In this document: positions 10,918 through 22,040 of the stretch, in pieces
Numbering within the stretch: position 1 is the stretch's first letter
How the letters are laid out: each line of letters begins with the position of its first letter
Assembly: GCA_032717465.1 (NCBI GenBank)
Contig: CM064669.1
Coordinates: forward strand, 45,037,101-45,101,100
DNA length: 64,000 nucleotides
Direction: 5' to 3'
From: Coenobita brevimanus
Lineage: Eukaryota; Arthropoda; Malacostraca; Decapoda; Coenobitidae
The notes under the pieces: model-generated
Told to the model about the DNA's origin: nothing
Database searches by the model: none
Seen by the model: the letters and a program-made list of their open reading frames with translations, nothing else
Position numbers and translations under genes: made by a program

Positions 10918-11880
10918 GGAATGAGAGGGCAAAAGGAGGAGTGTGTATTGTTGTGAGTAACAGATGGAAGGAGAATATAAGAGAATATGGATCAGTTGGC
11001 TCAAGGATTGTATGAGTAAGACTGAAAGTTGGACTACAAATGTGGGCAATTGTGTGCGTGTATGCCCCAACGCAAGATCGTGCAAGCAGAGTGAGAGGAG
11101 AGTTCTGGACAAATGTGGAAGTGTGCGTACAAAAGTTTGAAAGGAATGAGAGAGTGTTTTTGATTGGTGATATGAAACGTAAAGTAGGGAATGTGAATGT
11201 GGATGGAGTAGTTGGTGAGTGGGGTGTGCCTGCTGAGATGGATGAGAATGGCAGAGCTTTAGTGGACATTTATGCCGGGAGGGGGTTGATGATAGCCAAT
11301 ACCCTCTTCAGGCACAAAATGATCCACAGGTATACATGGCGAGTGATGAGAAGGGTGGGTGGTGAACTGAATGAAAGGAAGGCAATGATTGATTATGTGT
11401 GTGTGGATGAAAGGATGCAAAGGTGTGTAGTGGATGCAAGAGCATATAGAGGTTGGGGGAGTGGACTTTCTGACCACCATTTAGTGGTGATCAGAATCAA
11501 GGTCAAAGTAAAATGGAGAAATAGAAGAAGGGAAGGACGGGAGAAAGGAGTAGATGCAAGGAGAGTGGATTTGTTACAAGATGATCAGAAAAAGGCAGAA
11601 TAGAAGAGAGAAGTGGAGGAACGATTGGGTAAATGTGAACTGAAGCAGATGGGGGACGTGGAAGGTGTGTGCAAGATATTCACAGAAGAAAATATGTGTG
11701 CAGCGTGTGAGGTGGTGTGTGGGGTGAAGAGAAGACGAAAGGGGCTGCAAGGAACAGGATAGTGGAATGAAGAGGTGAGACAGGCTGTGACAGAAAAGAA
11801 GAAAGCATATAATGATTGGATGAGAAATAGTGACGTGGAAGAAGTTGAGAGACGGAAGAGAGAGTTATATGTTCAAAGGA
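10918..11880 (+). pseudogene. RTE endonuclease (EEP/APE-like) domain, broken
   Basis: This region would nick genomic DNA to prime reverse transcription. One reading phase runs through 10918-11880 with in-frame stops at about 11013 (TGA where Trp is usual before VRLK), 11601 (TAG) and 11761 (TAG). The catalytic SDHH motif is kept (11469-11480, LSDHHLVVIRI). The GDLN motif reads GDMK (11166-11177), so the Asn normally needed at the active site is lost. The following linker (WNEEVRQAVTEKKKAYNDW) is typical of RTE proteins. The N-terminal Asn and Glu motifs are absent because of 5' truncation. Confidence 0.85.
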
Positions 11881-11884
11881 AGAG

Positions 11885-13708
11885 GTGAAAAGATTAGTGA
11901 GAGAGAGTAAGAAGAGAGTGGATGAGGAATTTGGAAGGAATTTGAGTGTAAAGTGGAGGGACTGTAAGAAAATGTTCTGGAAAGAGGTAAAGAGAGTTAG
12001 ACAGGGTGGATATGAAGTTAGTAGAGGAGTGAAAGATAAAAATGGTAGATTACTTGTGGAGAAGGGAGAAAAGTGAGCAGATGGAAAGAACACTTTAAGA
12101 TATTGCTGAACATAGAGAGTGAAAGTAATGCGAGTATAAGTGGCTGTGGAATGGCTGGGAGAAGGAGGGAGTTGAGAAGACATGAAGAAATCAGTAGGAT
12201 GGAAGTTGTGGAAGCAATGAAGAAAGTCACAATGGGGAAAGCCCCAGGAATTGATGGAGTGTGTAGTGAAATGCTGAAGCATGGGGGAGAGATAGTAGTA
12301 GAATGGATGTGGAAGATGTGCAGATTGGCCTGGGAGGAAGGTAGACTCCCGGAGGATTGGAAGTCAGGTATAATTATTCCCTTGTACAAAGGGAAAGGGG
12401 AAAAAGAAGTGTGTGGTAATCATAGGGGCATTTGTCTTCTTAGTGTAATAGGAAAAGTATATGGCAGGATACTTATTGACAGAGTTAGGGATATAACAGA
12501 AGAATTTGTTGGAGAAGAACAGGGAGGTTTTAGTAAGGGAAGAGGTTGTGTAGATCAGATATTCATTCATAGATCTTTAGTGGAAAAATTTGTAGCGAAG
12601 GACAAATTTTGTATGCAGACTTCATGGATTTGGAGAAAGCATATGACAGAGTGGATAGACAAGGACTATGGAAGGTAATAAGAATATATGGAGTAGATGG
12701 GAAGTTGTTGAATGCTGTGAAGAGTATGTATGAGGGTGCTAAGGCTGCTGTGCGTGTGGATAGGGAACTGTGAATTGTTCTATTTGAAGGTTGGGTTGAA
12801 ACAGGGATGTGTCATGTCTCCATGGTTGTTCATCTGTATATGGATGGGGTTATAAAAGAGATACAAGGTAGGGCAGTGGATGTTGGAGTGGCCCTAAAGA
12901 GAGAGGGCAGTGTTTGGAAACTTCCTGTACTGTTGTTTGCAGATGATACTGTGTTGTTAAGTGAAGAAAAGGGGAGCTGCAAGGCTTTGGTGGATGAGTT
13001 TGAGAGAGTGTGTAAGAAACGTAATCAAAAGGTGAATGTAGGGAAGAGTAAAGTTATGGTTTTCGAGATAAGTGAAGTCAGTAATTGTACAGTGAGTCTA
13101 GATGAGGAGGAAATGGAAAATATGAGTACGTTTAAGTATTTGGGTAGTGTGATGAGTAAAGATGGAATTTTGGAGGGTGAAGTGCTTGAAAAGGTACAGC
13201 AAGGAAGATAGGTTGCTGGTTCCTTGAAGGCAGGGATAAAAAACGGGGAAGTGAGCATGGAAGTGAAAAAGTTACTACATGACAGTATTGTGATACCAAC
13301 TCTAACGTATGGAAGTGAAGCTTGGACCTTGTTAGAGGGACACTAGTCAAGAGTGAGAGCTGTGGAAATGAGTTATTTGAGAGGAGCATATGCAGTCACA
13401 TGGAGAGACAGATTGACAAATGAGGATGTAAAGGAGCGTCGTGGTGTGGATGTGGATGTGATAGGAAGCGTTCGGAGAAACACATTGAGGTGTTTTGGCC
13501 ATGTGGAGAGGATGGAAAGTGAGAGACTGACGACGAGAGTGTATATGAATGAGGTGCATGGGGGTAGGGGAGGGGGAGGCCAAGGATGAGATGGAGGGAT
13601 GGGGTGGAGAGGTATATGAGAGAGGAGGGTGTGAGTTGGGAGCAGGGCAGTGAAATGGTGGGGGACAGGACGACGTGGAGGCGATTTGTTTGTGGCCACC
13701 CTATATGA
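11885..13708 (+). pseudogene. RTE reverse transcriptase and C-terminal domain, broken
   Basis: Reverse transcriptase of the same element, in at least four phases. KAPGIDG (12238-12258) and the PLYKGKG and NHRGICLLS blocks lie at 12073-12600. A frameshift near 12600 moves the catalytic FMDLEKAYDRVD motif (Asp codon at 12627-12629) to another frame. FADD is intact at 12936-12947. The tail has the RTE C-terminal phrases CFGHVERM and GRPRMRW (the latter after another shift near 13575) and stops at 13706-13708. Stops and shifts rule out function. Confidence 0.9.
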
Positions 13709-13726
13709 GATTAAGGCGTCTGGTAA

Positions 13727-13746
13727 TAGATAGATAGATAGATAGC
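13727..13746 (+). repeat. TAGA tetranucleotide tail of the RTE element
   Basis: About five TAGA units directly after the short 3' UTR. This is the 3' terminus of the retrotransposon and a possible seed of a microsatellite. Confidence 0.85.
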
Positions 13747-13756
13747 TTTACAGTAT

Positions 13757-13781
13757 TTGTGTGTGTGTGTGTGTGTGTGTG
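13757..13781. repeat. (GT)n microsatellite
   Basis: About 12 GT repeats just downstream of the RTE element. Confidence 0.9.
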
Positions 13782-13797
13782 CGCCACTAATTGCATG

Positions 13798-14195
13798 CTT
13801 TTTTTTTTCTAATAACAAGACACAGGAAGGAAAAACAAATGAATAAAAAATAATATTTCATACACCAGATTTCTGGCGTCCTCCATTCATAAAATATCTG
13901 TAACAGTTGGACTAGAACAGCTGTAGGTGTAAGTTTGGGGGGAAACAACTACGGGGAAACGAGTTCCAGAGAGATGCAGTTCGGGGAATAAAAGAATTCT
14001 GATAGGTAGAAGTTCTGCAATATGGCTGTGTGACATTCCAGTCATGAGCGCTACCAGATGCCTGTGTAGCACGAGGGAAGGCATGAAGAGGTGGCACAAT
14101 GGACGTAACTTCGTCTGAGCATTTGCCATAAAAGTATCAGTAAAAGAATGCAAAGGAGGCAACATTCCTTCTTGCCTGTAGGGGAGGTAGTTGAT
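13798..14195 (-). mobile_element. 3' end of a poly(A)-tailed LINE, same family as 57216-60540
   Basis: On the minus strand this runs parallel to 57237-57615. Shared phrases include GGAAGGAAAAACAAATGA, ATAAAATATCTGTAACAGTT and, in translation, SGSAHDWNVTQP and YQNSFIPRTASLWNS. It encodes the last 90 or so residues of the RT C-terminal region, then a poly(A)-like run at 13800-13810. Similarity to the longer copy stops near 14195, so it is severely 5'-truncated. 14196-14340 has no match there. Confidence 0.85.
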
Positions 14196-14969
14196 CAGTA
14201 GTTTCATGACGTAGCCAGATTGTCTGCGCCCCTCACATTCGCATTCTAAGTCGTCCCCTCTACATGCAGAGGAGTGTCGAAGGGGTGCAATATATGTACC
14301 ATCCTGTATTTCCAGCGCCTGTGTTCTGAGCATCATTTACTTTGAAGACTAAATCGGAACACGCCTAATGTCTGAGGCTTTTCTTTGTCATTTAATCACT
14401 TACACAACCAGTGTAGGACAGATTCTTGGAGCGGAATTAATCTACCCGGCTGTGATTGAGGAGCGAGTATATATATTATCAGTCCTGACACCGGTGATGT
14501 ATTAACTGCAACTGTGGTTTCTTTCTCCTGCGTTTCCTTTGTCCCCAAAGAAATTAAAGACTTGCACAAGGTGGAGCCACCACTCAGTATACCATGGAGC
14601 ACCAGCTCTTGATGTGTCCACTGCTGACATCGACATTCATGAGCGATGAAATTATATTTTGTTAAGTAATAGGCTTTCATCAGTTCGTTTTGTATTTTTT
14701 CTGTTGAAATAAGTATCAGATGCAAGAAGTATTTTGCAGACCAGTAGCACAGCGCCAGAGTGCCTCCATTTCAATGTAGTCGGAATTAATTTCATGTGTG
14801 GATGTATGATCATCACCACCACCATCATCGTCGTCATCATTTTCGTCACCACCACCACCACCATCGTCGTCGTCGTCGTCAACACCACCACCACTACCGC
14901 CGCTGTCGTCATTAGTTTTCAGTTGCCCTTCCCACATGACGTTATCGCCTTCATTATGATTAAACATTA
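14196..14969. other. Unassigned sequence with an ACC/ATC/GTC triplet tract
   Basis: 14810-14910 is a degenerate trinucleotide run (CACCAC, ATCGTC, GTCGTC). It gives Thr, Val or Asp-Gly-rich frames that are not genes. The rest has no recognised feature. Confidence 0.6.
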
Positions 14970-15572
14970 CAGTGGAACCTCGGTCCTCAAACGTCTCACA
15001 TGTCGAACAAATCGGACCTCGACCAAAAAATTCAAGAAATTTTTGCTCCAGAGGTCGACCAAAATATCGGACCTCGACCAACCTGAACGTAGCCAAACGA
15101 AGGGAAGCTGGCCGACCGACAGTCACGCGTCCACCTTTGTTGTTTGTCAACGTGGTCGTCCTGCTTTGCTTCACATTTTTCTTGATTCAGTGCAGTATTA
15201 GCCCCTAATAATGGCTCCAAAGAAAGCAAGTTCATCCAGTACGGCTACTGGCAGTGAAAAGAGGAAAGTAGTGTGGAAAATAATTGAAGTGGAAAAATTA
15301 TTGCTTATCTTCATCAATGAGAAACAGTTAGCAGAAGACAGTGTTAGTGAGTATATAATTTGTGAAAAGGCAAGAGAAATATACAGTCACCTCGTAAAGG
15401 AAAGCACTGGTACCAGTGCTGAAACTTAAATAGGTAAGCATCTGGGGTCTTGGAACGGATTAAAATGATTTACATTATTTCTTATGGGGAAAATTAGTTC
15501 GGTCCTCGACCAATTCGGTCCTGGAACAGCCTTCCAGAACGGATTGTGTTCGAGGACCGAGGTTCTACTGTA
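14968..15572 (+). mobile_element. Tigger/pogo-type DNA transposon, internally deleted
   Basis: The body is 14970-15570 (601 bp), with TA target duplication at 14968-14969 and 15571-15572. Terminal inverted repeats: the left starts CAGTGGAACCTCGGTCCTC and the right, reverse-complemented, starts CAGTAGAACCTCGGTCCTC. This is the terminus of Tigger-like elements (pogo group, Tc1/mariner superfamily). Subterminal TCGACCAA-type phrases recur on both sides. An autonomous Tigger is over 2 kb, so about three quarters of the interior is missing. Confidence 0.92.
15211..15429 (+). pseudogene. TIGD1-like (Tigger transposase) ORF with internal deletion
   Basis: A 72-codon frame starting MAPKKASSSSTATGSEKRK, the typical N-terminus of TIGD1-like Tigger transposases. 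After KRKVVWKIIE it jumps to VEKLLLIFINEKQLAEDSVS. In full-length family members that sequence follows the first helix-turn-helix (CENP-B N-terminal) domain. The skipped part is therefore the DNA-binding HTH. The frame then stops (TAA) before the second CENP-B-type domain and the whole DDE catalytic core. A short product could be made but could not transpose. The frame itself is uninterrupted. Confidence 0.88.
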
Positions 15573-16560
15573 CTGTTATTTTTTAATTATATAAAAAGGA
15601 TGTTGGTCAGCTTAGATGAGATCTGCCATAAAAGAGGTTATAAACCACCGCTGCTATATCCATTAACTGTTTCAGTACAGTGACAGCTTTTATAATTTAT
15701 TCTCATCACCACCAGATTATTTTACTCAGTGTAAGGAAGACCGCTGGTAGTTAAGGAATTGCATTAGTCTTGCTTCCTTGAGGCGGTTTCATTCCTCTTA
15801 GGGGAAGCATCATGTAGTGGAAGTTTAGTTGTATTCATACTTCACCCAGACGATTTCATTCAGTATTTCTCCCCTTAACGATTTTGTTTATTTTCGAGGA
15901 GACTCAAAATGAAGGTGTCATCAAAGCGGACTCTGCTGACAGTTTCCACGCGTTAGTTTTTGCTTCTTACAGACGGCTTTTCCCGCCTGAGTTAATTTAT
16001 GTTCTTGTTTCCACCTCGCGATCTTGTATCCATAAATTCATTTATCGTTTTCATTCTTTTAGGGTATTTTTTATCCATTAGTTAATCATCTTGCTTCTTA
16101 CATAAAATCATATTCAGCTCAGGAAAGATATTTGAGATTGAAGGCGTTTTTAAATCTGAAAGCAAGCTCTGGTAACATCTTCCGTAAGTTAATATTTTTC
16201 CATCCTCCAGATGATATTATTCAGCATGGGAACGATTGAAGAAGTTTTCATTCATTATTGCTCCCTCGAGACGAGTTTTGTAAATTGAGATCAAATCTGA
16301 AAGCAACCTCTTGTAAGATTCCATGAGTTACGTTGTTATGGCATCTTCCAGACAGTTTTATTCAGCTCAGGAAGAGGCTATAGGCAAGAAAGGGGACGGG
16401 GACAGGCCGAGCCACACTCCGGCTCAAATGACGGGGAAAACAATCAGGGTTGGGACAAGATATGACATGTTTTGGGTGTAACTTCCAGGCCAATCACGTA
16501 TACCACAGTCCCACCTCCTTTACTCTTCTCTTTTGTTTTCTTGTTTTTCTTTTCTAATTA
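15573..16560. repeat. Cluster of degenerate copies of the dispersed CAGACGATTTTATTCAG motif
   Basis: Copies or partial copies lie near 15707, 15846, 15968, 16206, 16267 and 16346, spaced roughly 60-240 bp apart. Each pairs a CCAGAYGA-type core with ATTCAG and a purine-rich follow-on. No coding potential was recognised. It looks like a decayed long-unit tandem array. Confidence 0.55.
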
Positions 16561-16575
16561 CATTTTTTTTCACCT

Positions 16576-16583
<8 letters not shown>

Positions 16584-16634
<51 letters not shown>
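16584..16634. repeat. (CT)n microsatellite
   Basis: About 25 CT repeats after a C run. Confidence 0.95.
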
Positions 16635-16641
<7 letters not shown>

Positions 16642-16674
16642 TTATTTATTTTATTGATAAACGCTCACGTTAAT

Positions 16675-16835
16675 GTATTCCTGGATGAAGCCCAGTAGCA
16701 GAGGAGTGAACTCCCAACCGCATGGGCATGAGGTCTATCCCGGCTCGGAGAGCGAACGGAAGATTTTTTTTTTTTTTTTTGCCTACTCATATTCGGGTAG
16801 GTGGGAATAAAGGTCGAGATTATGATGATGATATT
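16675..16835 (+). mobile_element. tRNA-derived SINE
   Basis: The A-box-like part is GCCCAGTAGCAGAGGAGTG and the B-box-like part GAGGTCTATCCCGGC, about 40 nt apart. They are followed by a GGCTCGGAGAGCGAA segment, an 18-nt T run and a GATG tail. That is the internal pol III promoter plus 3' simple-repeat tail expected of a SINE. It abuts the left arm of the inverted-repeat element at 16836. Confidence 0.65.
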
Positions 16836-17869
16836 ATATGAGGCTCCTAATAACAGTGTACCGAGCGCCACTGCAAGCGAAACCGAATTAAGTATACCAC
16901 TATGTAGCCCAAACCATCTTTGATCTGGAAAGCAACCACGAGGTACAGAAAGCAACTGGCATTAGGGTCCAACTTTCCCTTCTGTAACATGGTCTCACTG
17001 GCCGCTTCACCTCAGTGCATCGACAAGGCTTCACGCTGGTCACAGAATGTACCAAGTGCCTCCCTGCAACGTGTTGTCTGGTGGTACCAGATAATAGCAT
17101 TTCTTTATGCTCACAGCCATGCATTTTTTTTATAGCATTATTAATTATTGTACCATTATTCTAACATAATGGAATATTTTAGCATAAAATTGCATGATTT
17201 TAAGGGTAAGTTAGCCATAATGTACAGAAAACGGGAAAGGCAGAGAGCTCAGCAAGATATTGGCAACTGTGATGTGGAAATCTGTCGCGACGTGATGCAG
17301 TTTTTTGTTTACCAGCCGGCCCAGAACACTGCCTGGATTAACAGGCTTATCAGAGCTGTTATAGTGTTTTTTCTTATTGTCTCGAGAACATGAGGGATTC
17401 TAGTAGTGAGCAAAAAGCTGCTGGTCATCTCATAACAGAAAAAGAGCGAGGAGGCCAGAGATATGGGTTAAATGAAAGATTTCTTTTTTTTTTATATATA
17501 TATATTTTTTAATTTCTGAAGATAGTATTACATAAATCTATTTTGCTTCTGTAAACATTTCCCATTGATATCTTTGGTTGGTTTGATTGTTAAAAATGCA
17601 TACTGAGAGTACGTTTTATCTCTTAGTAACCACACTGGAGAAGAACGCACCTTGCAGAATGTACCTTGCAGAATGCTACTAATTTCTCTTCTACCAAGAT
17701 TAGCATGACATGAAAGTACGAACTTGTAGCTAAAATTAAAAAAAAAGCACTAAAAAATATTCACTAGTTCCAAAGTTATGGCATTTTGAAAGTTACGCAA
17801 CTTTAACTGCGTTTTTCTCCGTTTTCAACATGTGGCGTTCGGTACACTATGTTATTAGGGACCTTATAT
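16836..17869. mobile_element. Inverted-repeat-bounded DNA element, about 1.03 kb
   Basis: The left arm (16836-16871) and the reverse complement of the right arm (17833-17869) match at about 30 of 37 positions. Both contain CCTAATAACA and GTGTACCG. Beyond the arms the flanks do not match. The ends sit in AT-rich sequence, compatible with a TA target. The interior has no transposase. It is probably a non-autonomous DNA transposon of unassigned superfamily. Confidence 0.6.
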
Positions 17870-18138
17870 GCAACCTGAGTCGATATTAATAAGACTTAAA
17901 TGACAAGCAACAAAATACGAAAGTTGTAACATGAAAAAATAAATCGGTAAGGAAGAGGTACTTGAATTTCTTTCTCTCTGGAATTCCTGCCCTACAATAT
18001 TCGTAATAAAAGTTAATATGCTAGATGGAAATTGGTATAGAGGTTTTCTTTACAGAGTATTGATTTGTTGGCACGTGGGTAAAGTGATGGACACGTGGCC
18101 GCACGGGCACACATACGTGCACACGCAAATGTAAGAAT
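17870..18138. other. Unassigned AT-rich sequence
   Basis: No recognised feature. Confidence 0.5.
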
Positions 18139-18165
18139 ACACACACACACACACACACACACACA
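18139..18165. repeat. (CA)n microsatellite
   Basis: About 13 CA repeats. Confidence 0.9.
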
Positions 18166-18299
18166 GCATATACCTCATGTCCACCAGAATCCATGTGCCC
18201 TTCGCCTGTGTCCATCCAGCCAGCGTACAGTATCTCACTGGCAGGTGGGGTCACAGGTAATGGTCAAAGCGATGGCGTTGTGAGGCATTAGGCGTGGTG

Positions 18300-18336
18300 G
18301 GATGTGAGGCGTGTGTGTGTGCAGGGCCATTGTGAG

Positions 18337-18408
<72 letters not shown>

Positions 18409-18652
18409 GGCCATTGTGAGGCGTGTGTGTGCAGGGCCATTGTGAGGCGTGTGTGTGTGTGTGTATGTGTGTGTGTGCAGGGCCATTGTGAGGCGTGTGT
18501 GTGTGTGTGTGCAGGGCCATTGTGAGGCGTATGTGTGTGTGTGCAGGGCCATTGTGAGGCGTGTGTGTGTGTGTGTGCAGGGCCATTGTGAGACGTGTGT
18601 GTGTGTGTGTGCAGGGCCATTGTGAGGCGTGTGTGTGCAGGGCCATTATGAG

Positions 18653-18726
<74 letters not shown>

Positions 18727-18780
18727 GCCCATTGTGAGGCGTGTGTGTGTGTGTGTGTGCAGGGCCATTGTGAGGCGTGT

Positions 18781-18822
<42 letters not shown>

Positions 18823-19036
18823 GGCCATTGTGAGGCGTGTGTGTGTGTGTGCAGGGCCATTGTGAGGCGTGTGTGTGTGTGTGCAAGGCCATTGTGAGGC
18901 GTGTGTGTGTGTGTGTGTGCAGAGCCATTGTGAGACGTGTGAGTGCAGGGCCATTGTGAGGCGTGTATGTGCAGGGCCATTGTGAGGCGTGTGTGTGCAG
19001 GGTCATTGTGAGGCGTGTGTGTGCAGGGCCATGGCA
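18300..19036. repeat. Compound minisatellite: GCAGGGCCATTGTGAGGC joined by (GT)n of variable length
   Basis: About 19 copies of an 18 bp core separated by GT runs ranging from 3 to about 35 repeats. Cores vary little (CATTATG at about 18641, GGCCCATT at 18727, AAGGCC at 18884, GGTCATT at 18999). Very long open frames on both strands are stop-free only because the array lacks stop words. The last core merges into non-repetitive sequence at 19022-19036. Confidence 0.95.
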
Positions 19037-19884
<848 letters not shown>

Positions 19885-20177
19885 ACGTAGATAAACAACG
19901 AAAGAAGAGCACAGAGAGGGATTCGAAAGCTTGAAATAAAACGTAAGAGAAAGCGTGGGTGCAGTTGGGAGAGGGAAGAGGAGGCGGGAAGTGGAGGAGG
20001 CGGTAAAGAAAGAAGCGAGTGACAAGTGGCGGTGAGTAATCAAGGAAGAGGAGGAGAGGAAGTCGCTTTGCTCCCTCCTCCTTCCTGCTCTTCTCTTCCT
20101 GGAGCTGAGATTCCGGGAGGGATTTTTTTTTTTTTTTTTTTTAGTTTATACCCATATTACGCACCCATGTCATATAT

Positions 20178-20179
<2 letters not shown>

Positions 20180-20269
<90 letters not shown>
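20180..20269. repeat. (CA)n microsatellite
   Basis: About 45 CA repeats, preceded by an 18-nt T run at about 20126-20142. Confidence 0.95.
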
Positions 20270-20272
<3 letters not shown>

Positions 20273-20414
20273 GACATAATTACTTTACCCATACGAAACA
20301 CAGGTACACAAATAATGCCCACCCACCTACCCCCACCCACACCTTACCCAGCTGTAGTGGCCAGGTAAGCTGTGAATAATTACCAGGTGAGAACATACTC
20401 CTTCTATAGAGTTT

Positions 20415-20750
20415 AACCCCTGCAGCCCCTTGACAGTGTTTTAGATTATTCTTGCCAACCCCTGCAGCCCCTTGACAATGTTTTAGATTATTCTTGCCAA
20501 CCCCTGCAGCCCCTTGACAGTGTTTTAGATTATTCTTGCCAACCCCTTCAGCCCCTTGACAGTGTTTTAGATTATTCTTGCCAACCCCTGCAGCCCCTTG
20601 ACAATGTTTTAGATTATTCTTGCCAACCCCTGCAGCCCCTTGACAGTGTTTTAGATTATTCTTGCCAACCCCTGCAGCCCCTTGACAGTGTTTTAGATTA
20701 TTCTTGCCAACCCCTGCAGTCCCTTGACAGTGTTTTAGATTATTCTTGTC
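20415..20750. repeat. 42 bp minisatellite, eight copies
   Basis: Unit starts AACCCCTGCAGCCCCTTGAC and ends TTTAGATTATTCTTGCC, with copies beginning at 20415, 20457, 20499, 20541, 20583, 20625, 20667 and 20709. Variants are GACAATG in two copies, CTTCAGC in one and CAGTCCC in the last. It contains TTATTCTTGCC, the upstream half of the window-wide dispersed motif. There are no unique spacers, so it is not CRISPR-like. Confidence 0.97.
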
Positions 20751-21052
20751 AGCCGCAGAGAATTATATTGACACTTATTTTGTCTTTCTCATATTGAAGG
20801 GGTTATGAAGGCTTTATCTAACCCCTCCAGTTCCAATAAGTCTCTGCTAAGCTGAATAATATCCCTTGTTGGTTGTACAGTGAACCGAGAGGCATTGGAG
20901 TGAAGTGGTTGGCCCTGCAGCCCCATGACGTCATTTGCTGTAAACTTTGTTTTTCCTTCTTGTTATAAACATATTGTTTATTCCTTTACTTTACTGACAG
21001 TTTTCTCCCTTAATGAAATGCAACCTATTGTAACCTACTGTATAATTAAAAT

Positions 21053-21056
<4 letters not shown>
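20751..21056. other. Unassigned sequence with dispersed-motif fragments
   Basis: Contains AAGCTGAATAATATCCC (about 20847) and CCCTGCAGCCCCATGACGTC (about 20914), diverged relatives of the adjacent minisatellite and the dispersed motif. Confidence 0.5.

Positions 21057-21102
<46 letters not shown>
21057..21102. repeat. (CT)n microsatellite
   Basis: About 23 CT repeats leading into the pyrimidine tract. Confidence 0.95.
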
Positions 21103-21105
<3 letters not shown>

Positions 21106-21830
21106 TCTCATCTTTCCTTCATATTTCTTTTTCCCCCCTCTCTTCCCGTTTATTCTTTCTTCCCCGCCCTGCTGACATCAGTTTTCTCTTTCTTTCCATC
21201 CCTTTACCCTTCCCTTTCACCTTGCCCAGTCCCTTCCTTCATACCCATTGATATCTCTCTCTTTTCCTTCCCTGGTCACCGTTCCCTGCTCCCTCCCACC
21301 TCCTGTTTTCTGTCTTTTCCATTTTTCTTCCTTTCTTTCTCTCCATCCCTCTGTTCCTTTCTCAGTTCCTCCCCACCTCCCACTCCTCCTCCTCCTCCCT
21401 CATCCTCACACCCCACTTTTGTCTGTTTTCTGCCCATCCTGCCCCTTTCTCTGTGCTTCCTTCCCGCCACCTTCGTTTTCTTCTTCACCCCCTGCTCCTT
21501 GCCTTTCCTCTCAGCTTCATCCCATCCACTGTCTTTTACTCTTCAGCTTCTTCCCCTCCCCTTCCTCCTTTTCATTCCTCACCTCCCCCATCCTCTTTTC
21601 TCCTTCCTCCTCTCCCTTTCCCCGTTTCCCTTTGTTTTTCTTTCTTCTTCCATCCTTCCACTCTTTTCCACCTCTATCCATATCCTTCACTTTAGTTTCT
21701 TCTTTTCTCTCTCCCTCTTTACTGTCTTACTGTATCCTTCCTTTCCGCCTTCTTTTGTCTTTATCTTCCCATCAACACAGCTTTGATCTTTTCCTCCTTA
21801 CTCTTTCTGCGTCGTCCCCCCCCCCCTCTG

Positions 21831-21898
<68 letters not shown>

Positions 21899-22040
21899 AC
21901 TCCACCTCCCTCCTTACCACTATCACGGTCCCTTCCCCCTTCCCCATTCTTCCTCTCTCTCCCTCTCTCCTTTACCTCCCCGTCCCTTCTATCCCGCAAC
22001 GTCCTTTCCCTTTCATCCTTTCTCCCCTTAACCCTTTCTC
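21103..22040. repeat. Polypyrimidine tract with (CT)n at 21836-21895
   Basis: Over 900 bp of nearly pure C/T on the plus strand. A 281-codon frame at 21248-22093 lies within it and is Ser-, Leu-, Pro- and Phe-rich low complexity, not a gene. The inner CT run has about 30 repeats. Confidence 0.9.

Larger units (their letters stand above)
10915..13746 (+). mobile_element. RTE-type non-LTR retrotransposon, 5'-truncated and mutated
   Basis: About 2.8 kb holding the endonuclease-RT polyprotein of an RTE-clade LINE. Similarity begins inside the endonuclease (around GGVCIVVSNRW), so roughly the first 100 residues of that domain are missing, as expected from incomplete target-primed reverse transcription. 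The polyprotein ends at TGA 13706-13708. Only about 18 nt of 3' UTR follow before a TAGA tail (13727-13746), the very short 3' UTR and tandem tail typical of RTE elements. At least three nonsense codons and four or more frameshifts show it is dead. No target-site duplication could be identified. Confidence 0.9.

Noticed and set aside
14196..14340. Further 5' sequence of the poly(A)-tailed LINE
   Set aside because: No match to the corresponding part of the 57-60 kb copy by eye; the open frame over it is chance read-through.
20415..20750. CRISPR array
   Set aside because: Units are contiguous without unique spacers, and the source is eukaryotic.
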